A DNA stretch of 64,000 nt, from assembly GCF_020073745.1 (NCBI RefSeq), contig NZ_JAIRAU010000001.1, positions 558,001 through 622,000 on the forward strand, read 5' to 3'. Shown piece by piece: positions 31,570 to 39,742 of this stretch. Below the pieces are notes generated by a model. It did no database searches, was not told where the DNA came from, and saw only the letters and a list, made by a program, of their open reading frames with translations. Position numbers and translations under genes: made by a program. The stretch's first letter is position 1. Every line of letters starts with the position of its first letter. Source of the DNA: Nannocystis pusilla. Lineage in GTDB: Bacteria; Myxococcota_A; Polyangia; Nannocystales; Nannocystaceae.

Positions 31570-31772
31570 TCAGGGCGCGGATCGTGAGGGCGCCAGCAGC
31601 TTCTCGCGCCACGCGATGAGCGTCTCGCGGTGGAAGATCCAGCGATGGATCGCCCGGACGCACGGGATGTCGCCGTCCTTGACCCGGCGGTAGAAGGTCG
31701 TGCGCGAGAACCCGGTGATCTTCATGGCCTCGCTGGACCCGATGTACTCCGGAGCGTCGTCTCAGCGGGCAT
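31570..31772 (-). pseudogene. Frameshifted excisionase/AlpA-like HTH gene
   Basis: A clear HTH_17-type domain (EYIGSSEAMKITGFSRTTFYRRVKD continuing to RWIFHRETLIAWREKLL) ends at 31570. The domain begins upstream of its only in-frame ATG (31725), but that frame is closed by a stop just before it. Another frame starts at ATG 31772, with an excellent AAGGAG site 6-7 nt upstream, and encodes MPAETTLR before running out of frame. A one-base change near 31750-31757 would join them. Alternatively the short frame is a leader peptide coupled by the ATGA at 31725. Too short for usual gene calling. Confidence 0.6.
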
Positions 31773-31810
31773 GGGCCTCTCCTTGTTATCGCCGGGCACG
31801 ATCCGCGCGA

Positions 31811-31914
31811 ATACGCCGACATGTTTCGCCGACAGATTTCGCCGACGCGTTCCGCCGACAGAGTTTGCCGACGTACTTCGCCGATGCATCTCGCCGACGC
31901 GTTTCGCCGCGCCT
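31811..31914. repeat. Eight tandem 13-bp repeats, consensus TTTCGCCGACRNN
   Basis: Eight consecutive 13-bp units share a CGCCGA core (units at 31811, 31824, 31837, 31850, 31863, 31876, 31889, 31902), diverging mainly in the last three bases; a partial ninth follows. The period is not a multiple of three, so it is not a coding repeat. It begins 71 bp beyond the istB stop. IS21 ends carry repeated transposase-binding sites, which is the simplest explanation, but eight regular copies is many. Confidence 0.7.
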
Positions 31915-31985
31915 GTTTTCGCCGGTCAGCGCGCGCGCCGAGGCCGGCGTCCCGCGGGGCGCCGGCCTGAGCGATGTGGTGCGGG

Positions 31986-32747
31986 CTACTCCGCCGCGAC
32001 GGCGTTGGCGCGCTGCGAGCGGCGTGAGCGGCGGTCCTTGGCCTCCTTGAGGCGGTAGGAGTCGCCGGCGATCTCGACGATCTCGGCGTGGTGACAGAGT
32101 CGATCGACCAGGGTGCCGACGCAGGTGGCATTGGGGAAGATCGCGCTCCATTCGCTAAATGGCCGATTGGTGGTCACGACAGTGGAGACCCGGCCGTATC
32201 GCTGATTGAGCACCTCGAAGAGCAGGTCGGCGGAGCGATCGGAGTAGCTGAGGTAGCCGACCTCATCGACGACCAGGAGCTCAGGCTTGGCGAATCGATG
32301 GAGTCGACGCTTGAGCGCGAGGGCGCCGTCCTGCGAGGCCAGATCGGTGAGCATCGCGGAGGCCGAGACGAAGCGGGCCGTGTGCCCGAGGCCGAGGGCG
32401 TGCAGCGCGAGGTTCTGCGCGAGCATGGTCTTGCCGACGCCGTTGGGGCCGATGAAGACGACGTTGGTCGCATCGCGGAGGAAGTGGAGCTGGAAGAGCT
32501 CCTGGATGTGGCCCTGGTCGATCTTCTTCGGGTGCTTCCAGTCGAATTCGGCGAGCGGCTTGATCGCGGAGAGCTGCGCGTCGCGGAGGCGCCGCTCGTA
32601 GTTCCGGCGCTTGCGTTCGACCTCCTCGATCTCGATGAGGCGCTGCAGCCACGGTTCGCGCGCGTGGGTGTGCCAGTGCGTCAGCACGCCGTGCAGCCCG
32701 AGCGCGGCGGCGCGGCGGCGGAGAGGGTCATCATGGTTCGTCGTCAT
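31986..32747 (-). CDS. istB: IS21-type transposition helper ATPase IstB
   Basis: A 253-residue AAA+ helper of IS21 transposition. Walker A GPNGVGKTMLAQ, Walker B LLVVDEVGYL, and the N-terminal LRRRAAALGLHGVL helix and SAIKPLAEFDWKHPKKID block are typical. It appears complete. The ATG at 32747 overlaps the end of istA by 17 bp, matching the family's coupled arrangement. It would bind DNA and stimulate the IstA transposase, but IstA here is frameshifted. Confidence 0.92.
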   Translation of the reverse strand: MTTNHDDPLRRRAAALGLHGVLTHWHTHAREPWLQRLIEIEEVERKRRNYERRLRDAQLSAIKPLAEFDWKHPKKIDQGHIQELFQLHFLRDATNVVFIGPNGVGKTMLAQNLALHALGLGHTARFVSASAMLTDLASQDGALALKRRLHRFAKPELLVVDEVGYLSYSDRSADLLFEVLNQRYGRVSTVVTTNRPFSEWSAIFPNATCVGTLVDRLCHHAEIVEIAGDSYRLKEAKDRRSRRSQRANAVAAE

Positions 32748-34223
32748 CGTTCTCCTGGTCGGTGCCGGTGAGGAGGTCGTAATCGGCCAGCGCGTGCGGT
32801 CGCACGACGATGTCGCGGAGCCGCGGATCTTGGGGCTGGGCGCCGGGCAGTCGCGGGACCGCGTGCCGGTCCTGTTGCAGCAGCTGGCGGACGGCGGGGA
32901 TGTGGACGACATCGCGCTGGACGCATTCGGCGATCGCCTGTTCCAGAGGACAGGCGCCGTATTCGTCGAGCAGGCGCAGGAGCTGGGCGACGGCGGTGCC
33001 GAGGTTGTGGCCCCGCTCGGCGACGCGGATCAGAAACGTCCCGGTGCTGGGCGCGGCGACGACGAGGCGATCGGTGCCGCGGTGCTGCTTGGCGGCGGCC
33101 TTGTGCTCGAGGAGCGCGCTCTCGTGGCGCGGATCTTCGACCCGCGCGCCGCGGTCGTAGCTGCGTGGGTGATCGGCGACGACGTTCACGCCGTCGACGA
33201 TTCGGATCCGGTCGATGCCGGTGACGGCGATGAGCTCGCTCTCGACGTAGCGGTGCGGGACCGAGTAGTCGTTGAGGTCGAAGCGGACATAGGGCGTCTT
33301 GCCGACCTGCACCGGCACGTGCGTCTCGCACGGGAAGGACGCGTCCGGCAGCGGCAGTAGCCGCGGCTGCTCCTCGGCGAAGGCCTCGCGGACGGTGCGG
33401 GTCTGCTCCTCGGGCCAGCGCCGATCCATCGCGGGGCCGTCGCAGAAGGCCTCGAGCTGGGCGTTGAGGTCGTCCAGTCCGTCGAAGGGTCGGGCCGCGA
33501 AGAATGCCTCACGAAGGTAGCGGATCGCACGCTCGACGCGACCCTTCTCGTTGCCTCGCCGCGGCCCGCATGCCCGCGGGGCGAAGCGATAGTGGGTGGC
33601 GAGATTCAGCAGCGTGGGGTTGAAGCGAATGGCGTCACCCCGTCGCTCTTGAGGTTGTCGTAGAGCAGCTCCCGCGGCGCCCCGCCGAGACGCTCGAGGA
33701 CGTAGACGTGGCCGGCGAGGAAGACCGGCATCTGCGGCCCGAGGTAGAAGCGCGCGACCAGTCGACGCGACCAGCTCAGGACGACGACGAATGCCATCAG
33801 CGGGCGCTCGGCGCGGCCGATCTTCAGCGTCCCGAAGTCGGCCCAGTCGACCTGCGCCTGCTCGCCGGGCAAGGTCCGGAGTCGCAGGTATGCCTCGCCC
33901 TTCGGGCGGGCCCGCAGTCGCGCCACGACCTCGCGCAGGCGCGACTTCTGGCCGGGATAGCCGCGCTCCCTGAGCATGACGAGCAGCCGGCTCGAGGACA
34001 GCGTCGGGTATGCGGCGAGCGTCTCGCGAATGAAGGGGAGGTACGGATCGACGATCGACGGCCGCTCGCTCAGCGTGGGCCCCATGAGCTCCTTGCGCCC
34101 GAGCACGCGGCGGACGACGCTGTGATGAATCGTGAGCTGACGAGCAATGGTCCCGATCGGCCAGTGCTCCGCAGAGTGGAGACGCACGATCTCCGCCTCG
34201 ATCTCGGGGGTCATGCGCTTCAT
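32731..34223 (-). pseudogene. istA: IS21-type transposase IstA, frameshifted
   Basis: The N-terminal part (from 34223; HTH SAEHWPIGTIARQL, catalytic-domain start VDWADFGTLKIG, then YDNLKSD) stops at 33606. The rest continues in another frame from about 33640 (AIRFNPTLLNLATHYRF, GNEKGRVERAIRYLREAFF) to 32731. Compared with the usual spacing between YDNLKS and GDAIRF, a dozen or so bases seem to be missing around 33636-33645, so this is a deletion with frameshift rather than the programmed kind. The DDE triad is split across the break: both Asp before it, Glu after it. Confidence 0.85.
32938..32953. repeat. Dispersed palindrome (TGTTC variant) inside istA
   Basis: CTGTTC and GGACAG around CAGA; in the transposase frame it encodes CPLEQ, the third reading frame used by this element. 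Confidence 0.55.
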
Positions 34224-34239
34224 GGCTCACCTCGGTCCG

Positions 34240-34809
34240 TCACGCGGACGCCGATCGACGCCCGCACCAGGGGGGCTTGGGGGCACGAGGAGCCCGGGGA
34301 CGGCGCGGGCGCTGCCGGATCCATCCGTCAGACCCGCGTCCACATCGCACGCAAGCATGAGCGGCGGGCCTTGCCACAAGGCCAGGCCCTCCAGGATGTG
34401 CCGCAGCGCCAGCCTCTCCTCGCCCAGGTACGGCAGGTCCGCTTCGAGCAGTCGCCGCGATCGCGAGCTCACGGTCAGCCTCGCTCGGCTGTCCTTCAGG
34501 ACGAGTTCCGAGCGCCATGGTCTTTCCAGCATGTGGTTCCTCGCTCCTGCGCGCGCCGACCACCTCCGTGGTGGTCTCGGCCGCGTCACCCCGGAGCCTG
34601 CCGACGCCCTCGCTTGCGGGAAGACCCTGATGCGTCACTTTCTGCCGGAGCGCTTCGCGGTACCGTCGCTGGCGCGCGGCGTGCCGATGGGCGCCAGCGG
34701 TAGTTTGTTGGTATCGACGACCGGCCAGGCGCAGCGACTCTCGCCGCTGCACCCGAGCACAGGCTGGCCCACAGTACAGGTCGCCCCGATCGCACCGCCG
34801 GCACAGCAC
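34240..34809 (-). CDS. Cys-rich, Arg-rich protein beside the IS element
   Basis: A 189-residue protein from a GTG at 34809. The N terminus holds a zinc-finger-like pattern (CRRCDRGDLYCGPAC) followed by RRESLRLAGRRYQQ, RHAARQRRYREALRQKVTHQG; the rest is Arg/Pro/Gly-rich. In-frame sequence upstream (RAFLCGRCRRLVVLC) continues the Cys pattern but has no start codon, so the 5' end may be damaged. I recall similar Cys-rich proteins near insertion sequences in myxobacteria; the function is unknown. Confidence 0.5.
   Translation of the reverse strand: MLCRRCDRGDLYCGPACARVQRRESLRLAGRRYQQTTAGAHRHAARQRRYREALRQKVTHQGLPASEGVGRLRGDAAETTTEVVGARRSEEPHAGKTMALGTRPEGQPSEADRELAIAATARSGPAVPGRGEAGAAAHPGGPGLVARPAAHACVRCGRGSDGWIRQRPRRPRAPRAPKPPWCGRRSASA
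34490..34503. repeat. Dispersed palindrome, one mismatch
   Basis: TGTCC-TTCA-GGACG, within the Cys-rich IS-adjacent gene. Confidence 0.4.
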
Positions 34810-35114
34810 GACGAGCCGTCGGCACCGCCCACACAGAAAGGCTCGGAATCCCCGTTCGTCCTCGTCGAGGGCGTCTCCACCCCGCCGCCGACATCCGCTT
34901 GCCTTCCTGAAATCGCCGCGGTACCTTCACCCCGTCGATCCTCGTCTGGCCTTTGGGCCATCTTCGACACCGAGCGCTGCGGGCTGCCACACACCGCAGC
35001 GCTCACCCTTTTCTGGACGGCTGCACCTCTCTACCCGCAGCGCCGTTCCCGTCCGCGAATTCAACCCAAGGACCAGCTGGTCTGGTTCACCCTCGGCCCG
35101 CTTGGTTAGCTGGC

Positions 35115-35921
35115 TTACACATCAGGCAAGAGCCGCCGAGCCGCTGCGTCACCGGTCGCATGTCTCGTCGGCGAATTCACGCGGATCCTGGCCGGCGCTA
35201 ACACTCCTTGCTGCTGCGCGCTGCGATGCGCGCGTACGAGACCGACGAGGCCGCCGATCGCCGCGCCGGTGAGCAGGCCGGCGGCGACGAGACCGGACGC
35301 ACGACGCACGGCCGGATCCTCGACGAACACTGCGACGCCCAGACTTGCGGCCCCGAGCACACCGCAGCCGATGAACGCGGCGCGAGGGTCCCCGGACAAC
35401 TGCGGGAGCAACGTCGCGCCTGCCATCGTCGCGCCGAAGGTGCCGACCTGCCCCCACGCGGCGCCCTCGCTCGCGGGCGGGGCCTCGTCCATCCTCGATA
35501 GGGACTCGTCTTCGACCTTGCCGTCGTCGAGGTCGCTCCCGGCCTGGCAGACGACCTCGAGCGGGAAGCCGAGCCCGATCGCCAGGCGGACGATGGTCTG
35601 GAGCGTGGGGTTGGCGCCGTCGCCGAGCAACGCGATGATGTGCCCGCGGGACACGCCGGAGCGCCGAGACAACTCCTGCTTCGAAACGCCAGTTTGCACC
35701 CGCACCTGCTCGAGTAGGTCGATCACGTCGCCGGAGGTGTTCCCGCGGGCGCTGCGGATCTTGCAGCCCGACGCCGCGAGCTCGGCCAGGAAGACCGCGA
35801 GCGGCTGTCGGCGCAGGGCTTCCAGCGCCCGCGCCGTCACCACGTCGATGTCCGGGCGCTCGCCTCGGATCATCCCGCGGACGTACTCCATCAGCGTCTT
35901 GAAGCCTTCCTCGCGCATCAT
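35115..35921 (-). CDS. XRE-type HTH protein with C-terminal membrane segments
   Basis: A 268-residue protein. A helical N-terminal part is followed by a Cro/CI-type helix-turn-helix (VSKQELSRRSGVSRGHIIALLGDGANPTLQTIVRLAIGLG, about residues 97-138), an acidic linker, and three Gly/Ala-rich hydrophobic segments (GTFGATMAGATLLP, AAFIGCGVLGAASLGVAVF, GLVAAGLLTGAAIGGLVGLV). A DNA-binding domain on a membrane anchor is unusual. The ATG at 35921 has GGGAGG 6 nt upstream. It sits among mobile-element genes and may control them (inference). Confidence 0.75.
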   Translation of the reverse strand: MMREEGFKTLMEYVRGMIRGERPDIDVVTARALEALRRQPLAVFLAELAASGCKIRSARGNTSGDVIDLLEQVRVQTGVSKQELSRRSGVSRGHIIALLGDGANPTLQTIVRLAIGLGFPLEVVCQAGSDLDDGKVEDESLSRMDEAPPASEGAAWGQVGTFGATMAGATLLPQLSGDPRAAFIGCGVLGAASLGVAVFVEDPAVRRASGLVAAGLLTGAAIGGLVGLVRAHRSAQQQGVLAPARIRVNSPTRHATGDAAARRLLPDV

Positions 35922-36151
35922 CTCCAACCTCCCATGTGGTGAGGATAGGACCTCGATCGCCGGGCTACCCGCGTCTTGCCAGAGTCTATTTTCGCTCACG
36001 GAGCTATCTGCCAGCCTAGATTCCCATGAATTCTGCGCTTCAAAGCGCACAGCTAGATCAATCTGGCAAGTAAGGCCATGGCCCTGCTAGAGTTTCCAGA
36101 TAGTTGCCAACAACGAGATCTCCGGGCCTCCGACCCGGAAGGAGTGCATCG

Positions 36152-37462
36152 ATGATGCTCGAGATCCAGCAACGGCTCCGAGAGCTCTTCAACTTTCCGA
36201 GCGAGGAGGAGCCGTTCACATACTTGCTGCGGCACTGGCGGCAGTTCACGTCGCAGGCCGTCGCCCTCGAGTGGGAACGCCACGGGAGCGACTACTACGC
36301 GTGGTGGAAGGACTACGACATCAAGATCGAGTCGGGGCGCGCACGGAGCCGCGAGATGAAGCTCCGGTTCCGCTGGCCGCGGGGTGGCTCCCGCATCATT
36401 GGCCGCGGAGAGCTCCTGGCACTGCAGGCTCGCGCGCAGCAGATCTGCCGGAGAGGCGGCCCTCATGGCGCGCCCTTCGTCACCGAAGACGAGCCTGCTC
36501 GACCCGGACGCCCGCAGCGACGGCTTCATCTGACGCAGTTCAGGAGGATGAAGAACCATGAGAGCGCGCGGTCGCAGGGGTTCGGCGCCGGCTACGAAGC
36601 GCGCGTGCGCCCGCTCGGAGCGGACCTCCACGGAGACCACGCTCTCTTCCTGGTCAGCCCCACGGGCGCGTTCGTGTTGGTCGGGTTCGGGCCCGACTAC
36701 AACTTGACGGCGCTAGCGAACTTCTGGCGCGGCAACCTGACCAACGAGTTAGCGAACGACCTGCACGACGGCGACGAGCCGTTCGCCGTTCGCGTCCGCG
36801 GTGTGCCGCATCGGCTCGAGTACGTCCGGCTTCCGGGACTTGCCGGGTTCGTGCATACGCCGCTCGGCGAGGTCTACCTTTGTCTTCTCGGTGACGACGA
36901 CGTCGCCCTCGTCCTCGTCGGCGAGGACGGCGCTGCACGATGCCTGTTCCGAGGGACAGCCAGCCAGGCGAACGGCCACGAGCTTCTGCCTGACGAGGTC
37001 CCGGTCGTGCTGCTCGAGCGGCCGCGACCCTTCACGCCCGAGACGGTCGCCGACGCGATCGCACGCCAGCCCAAGCTGGATCCGGCGATCCGCGACCACC
37101 TCGCGGTGCTCGTGCGCGCCGCCCGGGACGAGCTCGGCACCGAGTACGCGCGGCATCTGGTCTGGGCCCTCGTAGCCGCGCACGCGAGGGGTCGCAGGAC
37201 TCCCGTGGTCGGCACGCACACGGAAGTCTTCGCCTGGGTCCTTGAGCAAGGCGACATGCGGACACCACCGAAGGAGCGCGCCGGCCGCGGCGCGTTGCAC
37301 TGGCTCGCCGCTCGATCCCCGCTGTTCGAGCGCGCAGTCGTCAAGCGGATCGCGTACTGGAAGAACCACGTGGAGTGGTTCAGCGAACCGAACGCGACGT
37401 GCATCGCTCGACTCTCTACGCGCGCGGGCAAGGGTCGCGTCGGCGACCGCCAGGATCAGTGA
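36152..37462 (+). CDS. Hypothetical protein in the mobile region
   Basis: A 436-residue protein of unknown family. The N-terminal half has a Trp/Tyr-rich stretch (YAWWKDYDIKIESGRARSREMKLRFRWPRGG); the middle has alternating hydrophobic strands (LFLVSPTGAFVLVGFG, VYLCLLGDDDVALVLVGEDG); the C-terminal part is helical. No signal peptide or membrane segment. The start at 36152 is supported by GGAAGGAG 9 nt upstream. It is convergent with the partner of the ParA-like gene, overlapping by 7 bp at the stops. It contains a dispersed palindrome. Confidence 0.65.
   Translation: MMLEIQQRLRELFNFPSEEEPFTYLLRHWRQFTSQAVALEWERHGSDYYAWWKDYDIKIESGRARSREMKLRFRWPRGGSRIIGRGELLALQARAQQICRRGGPHGAPFVTEDEPARPGRPQRRLHLTQFRRMKNHESARSQGFGAGYEARVRPLGADLHGDHALFLVSPTGAFVLVGFGPDYNLTALANFWRGNLTNELANDLHDGDEPFAVRVRGVPHRLEYVRLPGLAGFVHTPLGEVYLCLLGDDDVALVLVGEDGAARCLFRGTASQANGHELLPDEVPVVLLERPRPFTPETVADAIARQPKLDPAIRDHLAVLVRAARDELGTEYARHLVWALVAAHARGRRTPVVGTHTEVFAWVLEQGDMRTPPKERAGRGALHWLAARSPLFERAVVKRIAYWKNHVEWFSEPNATCIARLSTRAGKGRVGDRQDQ
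36944..36959. repeat. Dispersed palindrome (TGTTC variant) inside the unknown gene
   Basis: CTGTTC and GGACAG around CGAG, encoding LFRGTA. Confidence 0.55.
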
Positions 37463-38022
37463 GAGGTCGAGGCCTTCTTCGCATCCTTCGCCTGCTTGCG
37501 GCGGAGGCGCTGCCACTCCGAACGGATCGCCGAACAAACGACGTGAGTCCGGGTGCAGTCAAACGCTTCGGCGAGCGTGTTGAGGTAGGCGCCGATCTCC
37601 TCCGGAAACCGGAAATGATGCGATCGTGGCCGCTGCTTTCGGGCTCCCCGCGGCGGCAGCTTGTAGTCGTCGGAGGTCCGGCGCGCTCGACGTCGGCTCG
37701 TGCCCTCGCTCGCCTCCTCCTGCTTCGCAGCTACAGCGGGCGTCTCCGATCGGATCGGCGGCTCGATGGCGGCGGGAGTGTGCGCGCGAGCGGAGCCCTG
37801 GGCGACGGTCCGCACCTCGGTCGCGGTGGTGTCAACGACGGACCCGAGCGCAGATGACTCGCTGGCGAGCGGCTCGACAGGGGGACTCGTCGCCTCCCGG
37901 ATGTTCCCGCATTCCTTCAGCGCCACGATGGCCACCGGATGGGCTCCCGCTGGTTGCCTGGCATGCGCGAAGCCTGTCATGCCATAGCGGAGGTCGCTGT
38001 TCTTGGACGATTTCGACGCCAT
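37456..38022 (-). CDS. ParA partner, possible ribbon-helix-helix centromere binder
   Basis: A 188-residue protein with a disordered Ala/Pro/Thr-rich N-terminal two-thirds, a basic hinge (RRRARRTSDDYK, RKQRPRS) and a C-terminal segment HHFRFPEEIGAYLNTLAEAFDCTRTHVVCSAI that looks like a ribbon-helix-helix or small HTH. It begins one base after the ParA stop codon, the usual arrangement of a partition pair. Assignment as ParB-like is inference from position and the basic, DNA-binding look. Confidence 0.55.
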   Translation of the reverse strand: MASKSSKNSDLRYGMTGFAHARQPAGAHPVAIVALKECGNIREATSPPVEPLASESSALGSVVDTTATEVRTVAQGSARAHTPAAIEPPIRSETPAVAAKQEEASEGTSRRRARRTSDDYKLPPRGARKQRPRSHHFRFPEEIGAYLNTLAEAFDCTRTHVVCSAIRSEWQRLRRKQAKDAKKASTSH

Positions 38023-38023
38023 C

Positions 38024-38671
38024 TCACAGCCTCCCCTCGAACCCGCACATCTTCAGCACGTCGCCGCACATCGCCTGCATCGCGCGGTCGCCCTGAGTGT
38101 CCTTGCCGTAGGGCACCTTCCACACCGGGCGGAAGTACTCCGACGCCTTGGCGATCGCCGCCGATGAAGGGATCGGCTCGTCTCGCACGGTGGCGTGGGG
38201 GATCTGGTGCGCGGCCTCGCGGAGTCCCTCGAGCGCGCGCTTACCGATGAGATCGCAGCGGTTCAGCACGATCAAGATCATCCCCTCGGCCCGCCGCAGC
38301 GCAGCGTAGACGTTCCCCATGTTCTCCATCGCCAGACGCCCGTCGATCGGCACGAGCCACAGGTCCGCGTCGACCTGATCGACGATCTCGACGTGCGGCG
38401 GGCAGTCCGCGATCACGAGGTCGAAGTTGGCGAGGTCCTGGGGCAGCTCCATCGGGCTGTAGAGCACCTGGAGGCATTCGTTCACGCGGAAGAAGTGCTC
38501 GTTCATGAGGTGCTCGTCGCCGCCGGAGAGCCAGCGGCAGATGTCGCCCTGGCGATCGAGCCCGACCACGAGGGTCCTGATCCGCCGCTCCGAGGCGAAC
38601 AGCGCGAGGTGCACGGAGAAGGTCGTCTTTCCGATGCCACCCTTGTTGTTGTACACGATGATGGTCTTCAT
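38024..38671 (-). CDS. ParA/MinD-family ATPase
   Basis: A 215-residue Walker-type partition ATPase of the short (type Ib-like) kind without an N-terminal HTH. The deviant Walker A KGGIGKTTFSVHLA starts at residue 10, Walker A' region VVGLDRQGD and Walker B DLVIADCPPH follow. It is the first gene of a two-gene operon and has a pair of 19-bp direct repeats 75-128 bp upstream. Together these look like a plasmid- or ICE-type partition module carried on the chromosome. Confidence 0.88.
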   Translation of the reverse strand: MKTIIVYNNKGGIGKTTFSVHLALFASERRIRTLVVGLDRQGDICRWLSGGDEHLMNEHFFRVNECLQVLYSPMELPQDLANFDLVIADCPPHVEIVDQVDADLWLVPIDGRLAMENMGNVYAALRRAEGMILIVLNRCDLIGKRALEGLREAAHQIPHATVRDEPIPSSAAIAKASEYFRPVWKVPYGKDTQGDRAMQAMCGDVLKMCGFEGRL

Positions 38672-39742
38672 GTTGTCATCCTGATGAGGGATACGTCTGG
38701 CCGCCAGGGTCGTGTGTCCTCCTCGAGATCGCGGACCATCACGATCGTGCCCAAACGTCCCACGCGCGCTGCATCACAACCGTGCCCAATCGTCCCACGA
38801 GGACGCCGCGCGATGAATGGAGCGCGCGCCGGTTGTTGGACACGCTCAGTCTCGCGGTGATGGCTCTCGAGGGCGCTCGACGCTCGCGGCCAGGGATCCC
38901 CGCGGGACCTGGTCGACGGTCACCTGGTGCTCCCCGCGGAACGCCGCGCGCGCTCGCCGTCGAGGCTCCGCGCCCTGAAGGCACGCCTGCCATGCGCCGG
39001 CTGTTCGGTGAACGCCGCACTGGCAGGTGATTCTAGCGCGCGGCGCGACCAGCAAGCGGACGACATCCGACGCCAGGTCGCGACGCGGAGCCGACAGCCA
39101 GCGGGCGAGCCGACGCACAGGCGAGCGACGAGCTGACGCGCCTCATCCCGCCGGTAGGCGCCCACCTGTCGGCCATCGATCGCACGCCGACTTGCAGGCA
39201 GGTGACACCGCTGTTGGTCGGCGTCGTACTGCCAGATCAGGCCCGCCAGGCGGGTCAGATGGCAGGCAGATGCCGCCTGTAGGGCCCCGCTCGCGGGCTA
39301 CGCCCATGGCCACCACGAGGGCCGCGGCGCGGCGGCCACTGGCCCCACACACGTGGCGCCACTCGTCGCCAAGCAGAGAGCGACGACGCTGTCCACGAGC
39401 GGCACCAACACGAGGACGACAGGCGTGGCGACGAGCAGAGCCCCGCACGCAGGAGCCTCCGACGAGCGCCTCGTGGCGGCCGACATGGCCCTGCAGAGCC
39501 GCCAAGATCATGCGGCCATCATCGCTCACCTCGGCACGGGACCAACAAAAAAACGTTTGCCTCGCCCTCAGCTCTGCGCGAGCGCGTCCATGCGCAAACC
39601 GGACGTTCAGGCACGGGCCTGACGACCTGCTCCGGCGGCCGCCCGACACGGGCCTCCCGAGATCCTGAGAAATGCCGCCGAACGTCGTTCGGGACCGATC
39701 GCGTCTTGCACGGTAGCGTCTCGTTCGATAAGGTCGGGCCCG
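38672..39742. other. About 1 kb without a convincing gene
   Basis: Apart from the direct repeats near 38746, I find no family-like protein on either strand. Open frames at 39027-39668 (plus) and 39143-39649 (minus) overlap each other and have poor composition. An A-rich tract (CAAAAAAACG) near 39545 is the lowest-GC spot. Confidence 0.5.
38746..38799. repeat. Pair of 19-bp direct repeats upstream of the ParA gene
   Basis: CGTGCCCAAACGTCCCACG (38746-38764) and CGTGCCCAATCGTCCCACG (38781-38799) differ at one base and start 35 bp apart. Each begins CGTG and ends CACG. Candidate operator or partition site. Confidence 0.65.

Larger units (their letters stand above)
31800..34230 (-). mobile_element. 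IS21-family insertion sequence (decayed)
   Basis: Contains istA-like (frameshifted) and istB-like genes in the usual order and overlap, with a repeat array at the istB end. The exact ends and target duplication were not determined, so the borders are approximate. Confidence 0.75.

Noticed and set aside
39143..39649. Minus-strand frame of 168 residues in the 1-kb gap
   Set aside because: It overlaps an equally long plus-strand frame, lacks a ribosome site and has no recognisable domain.
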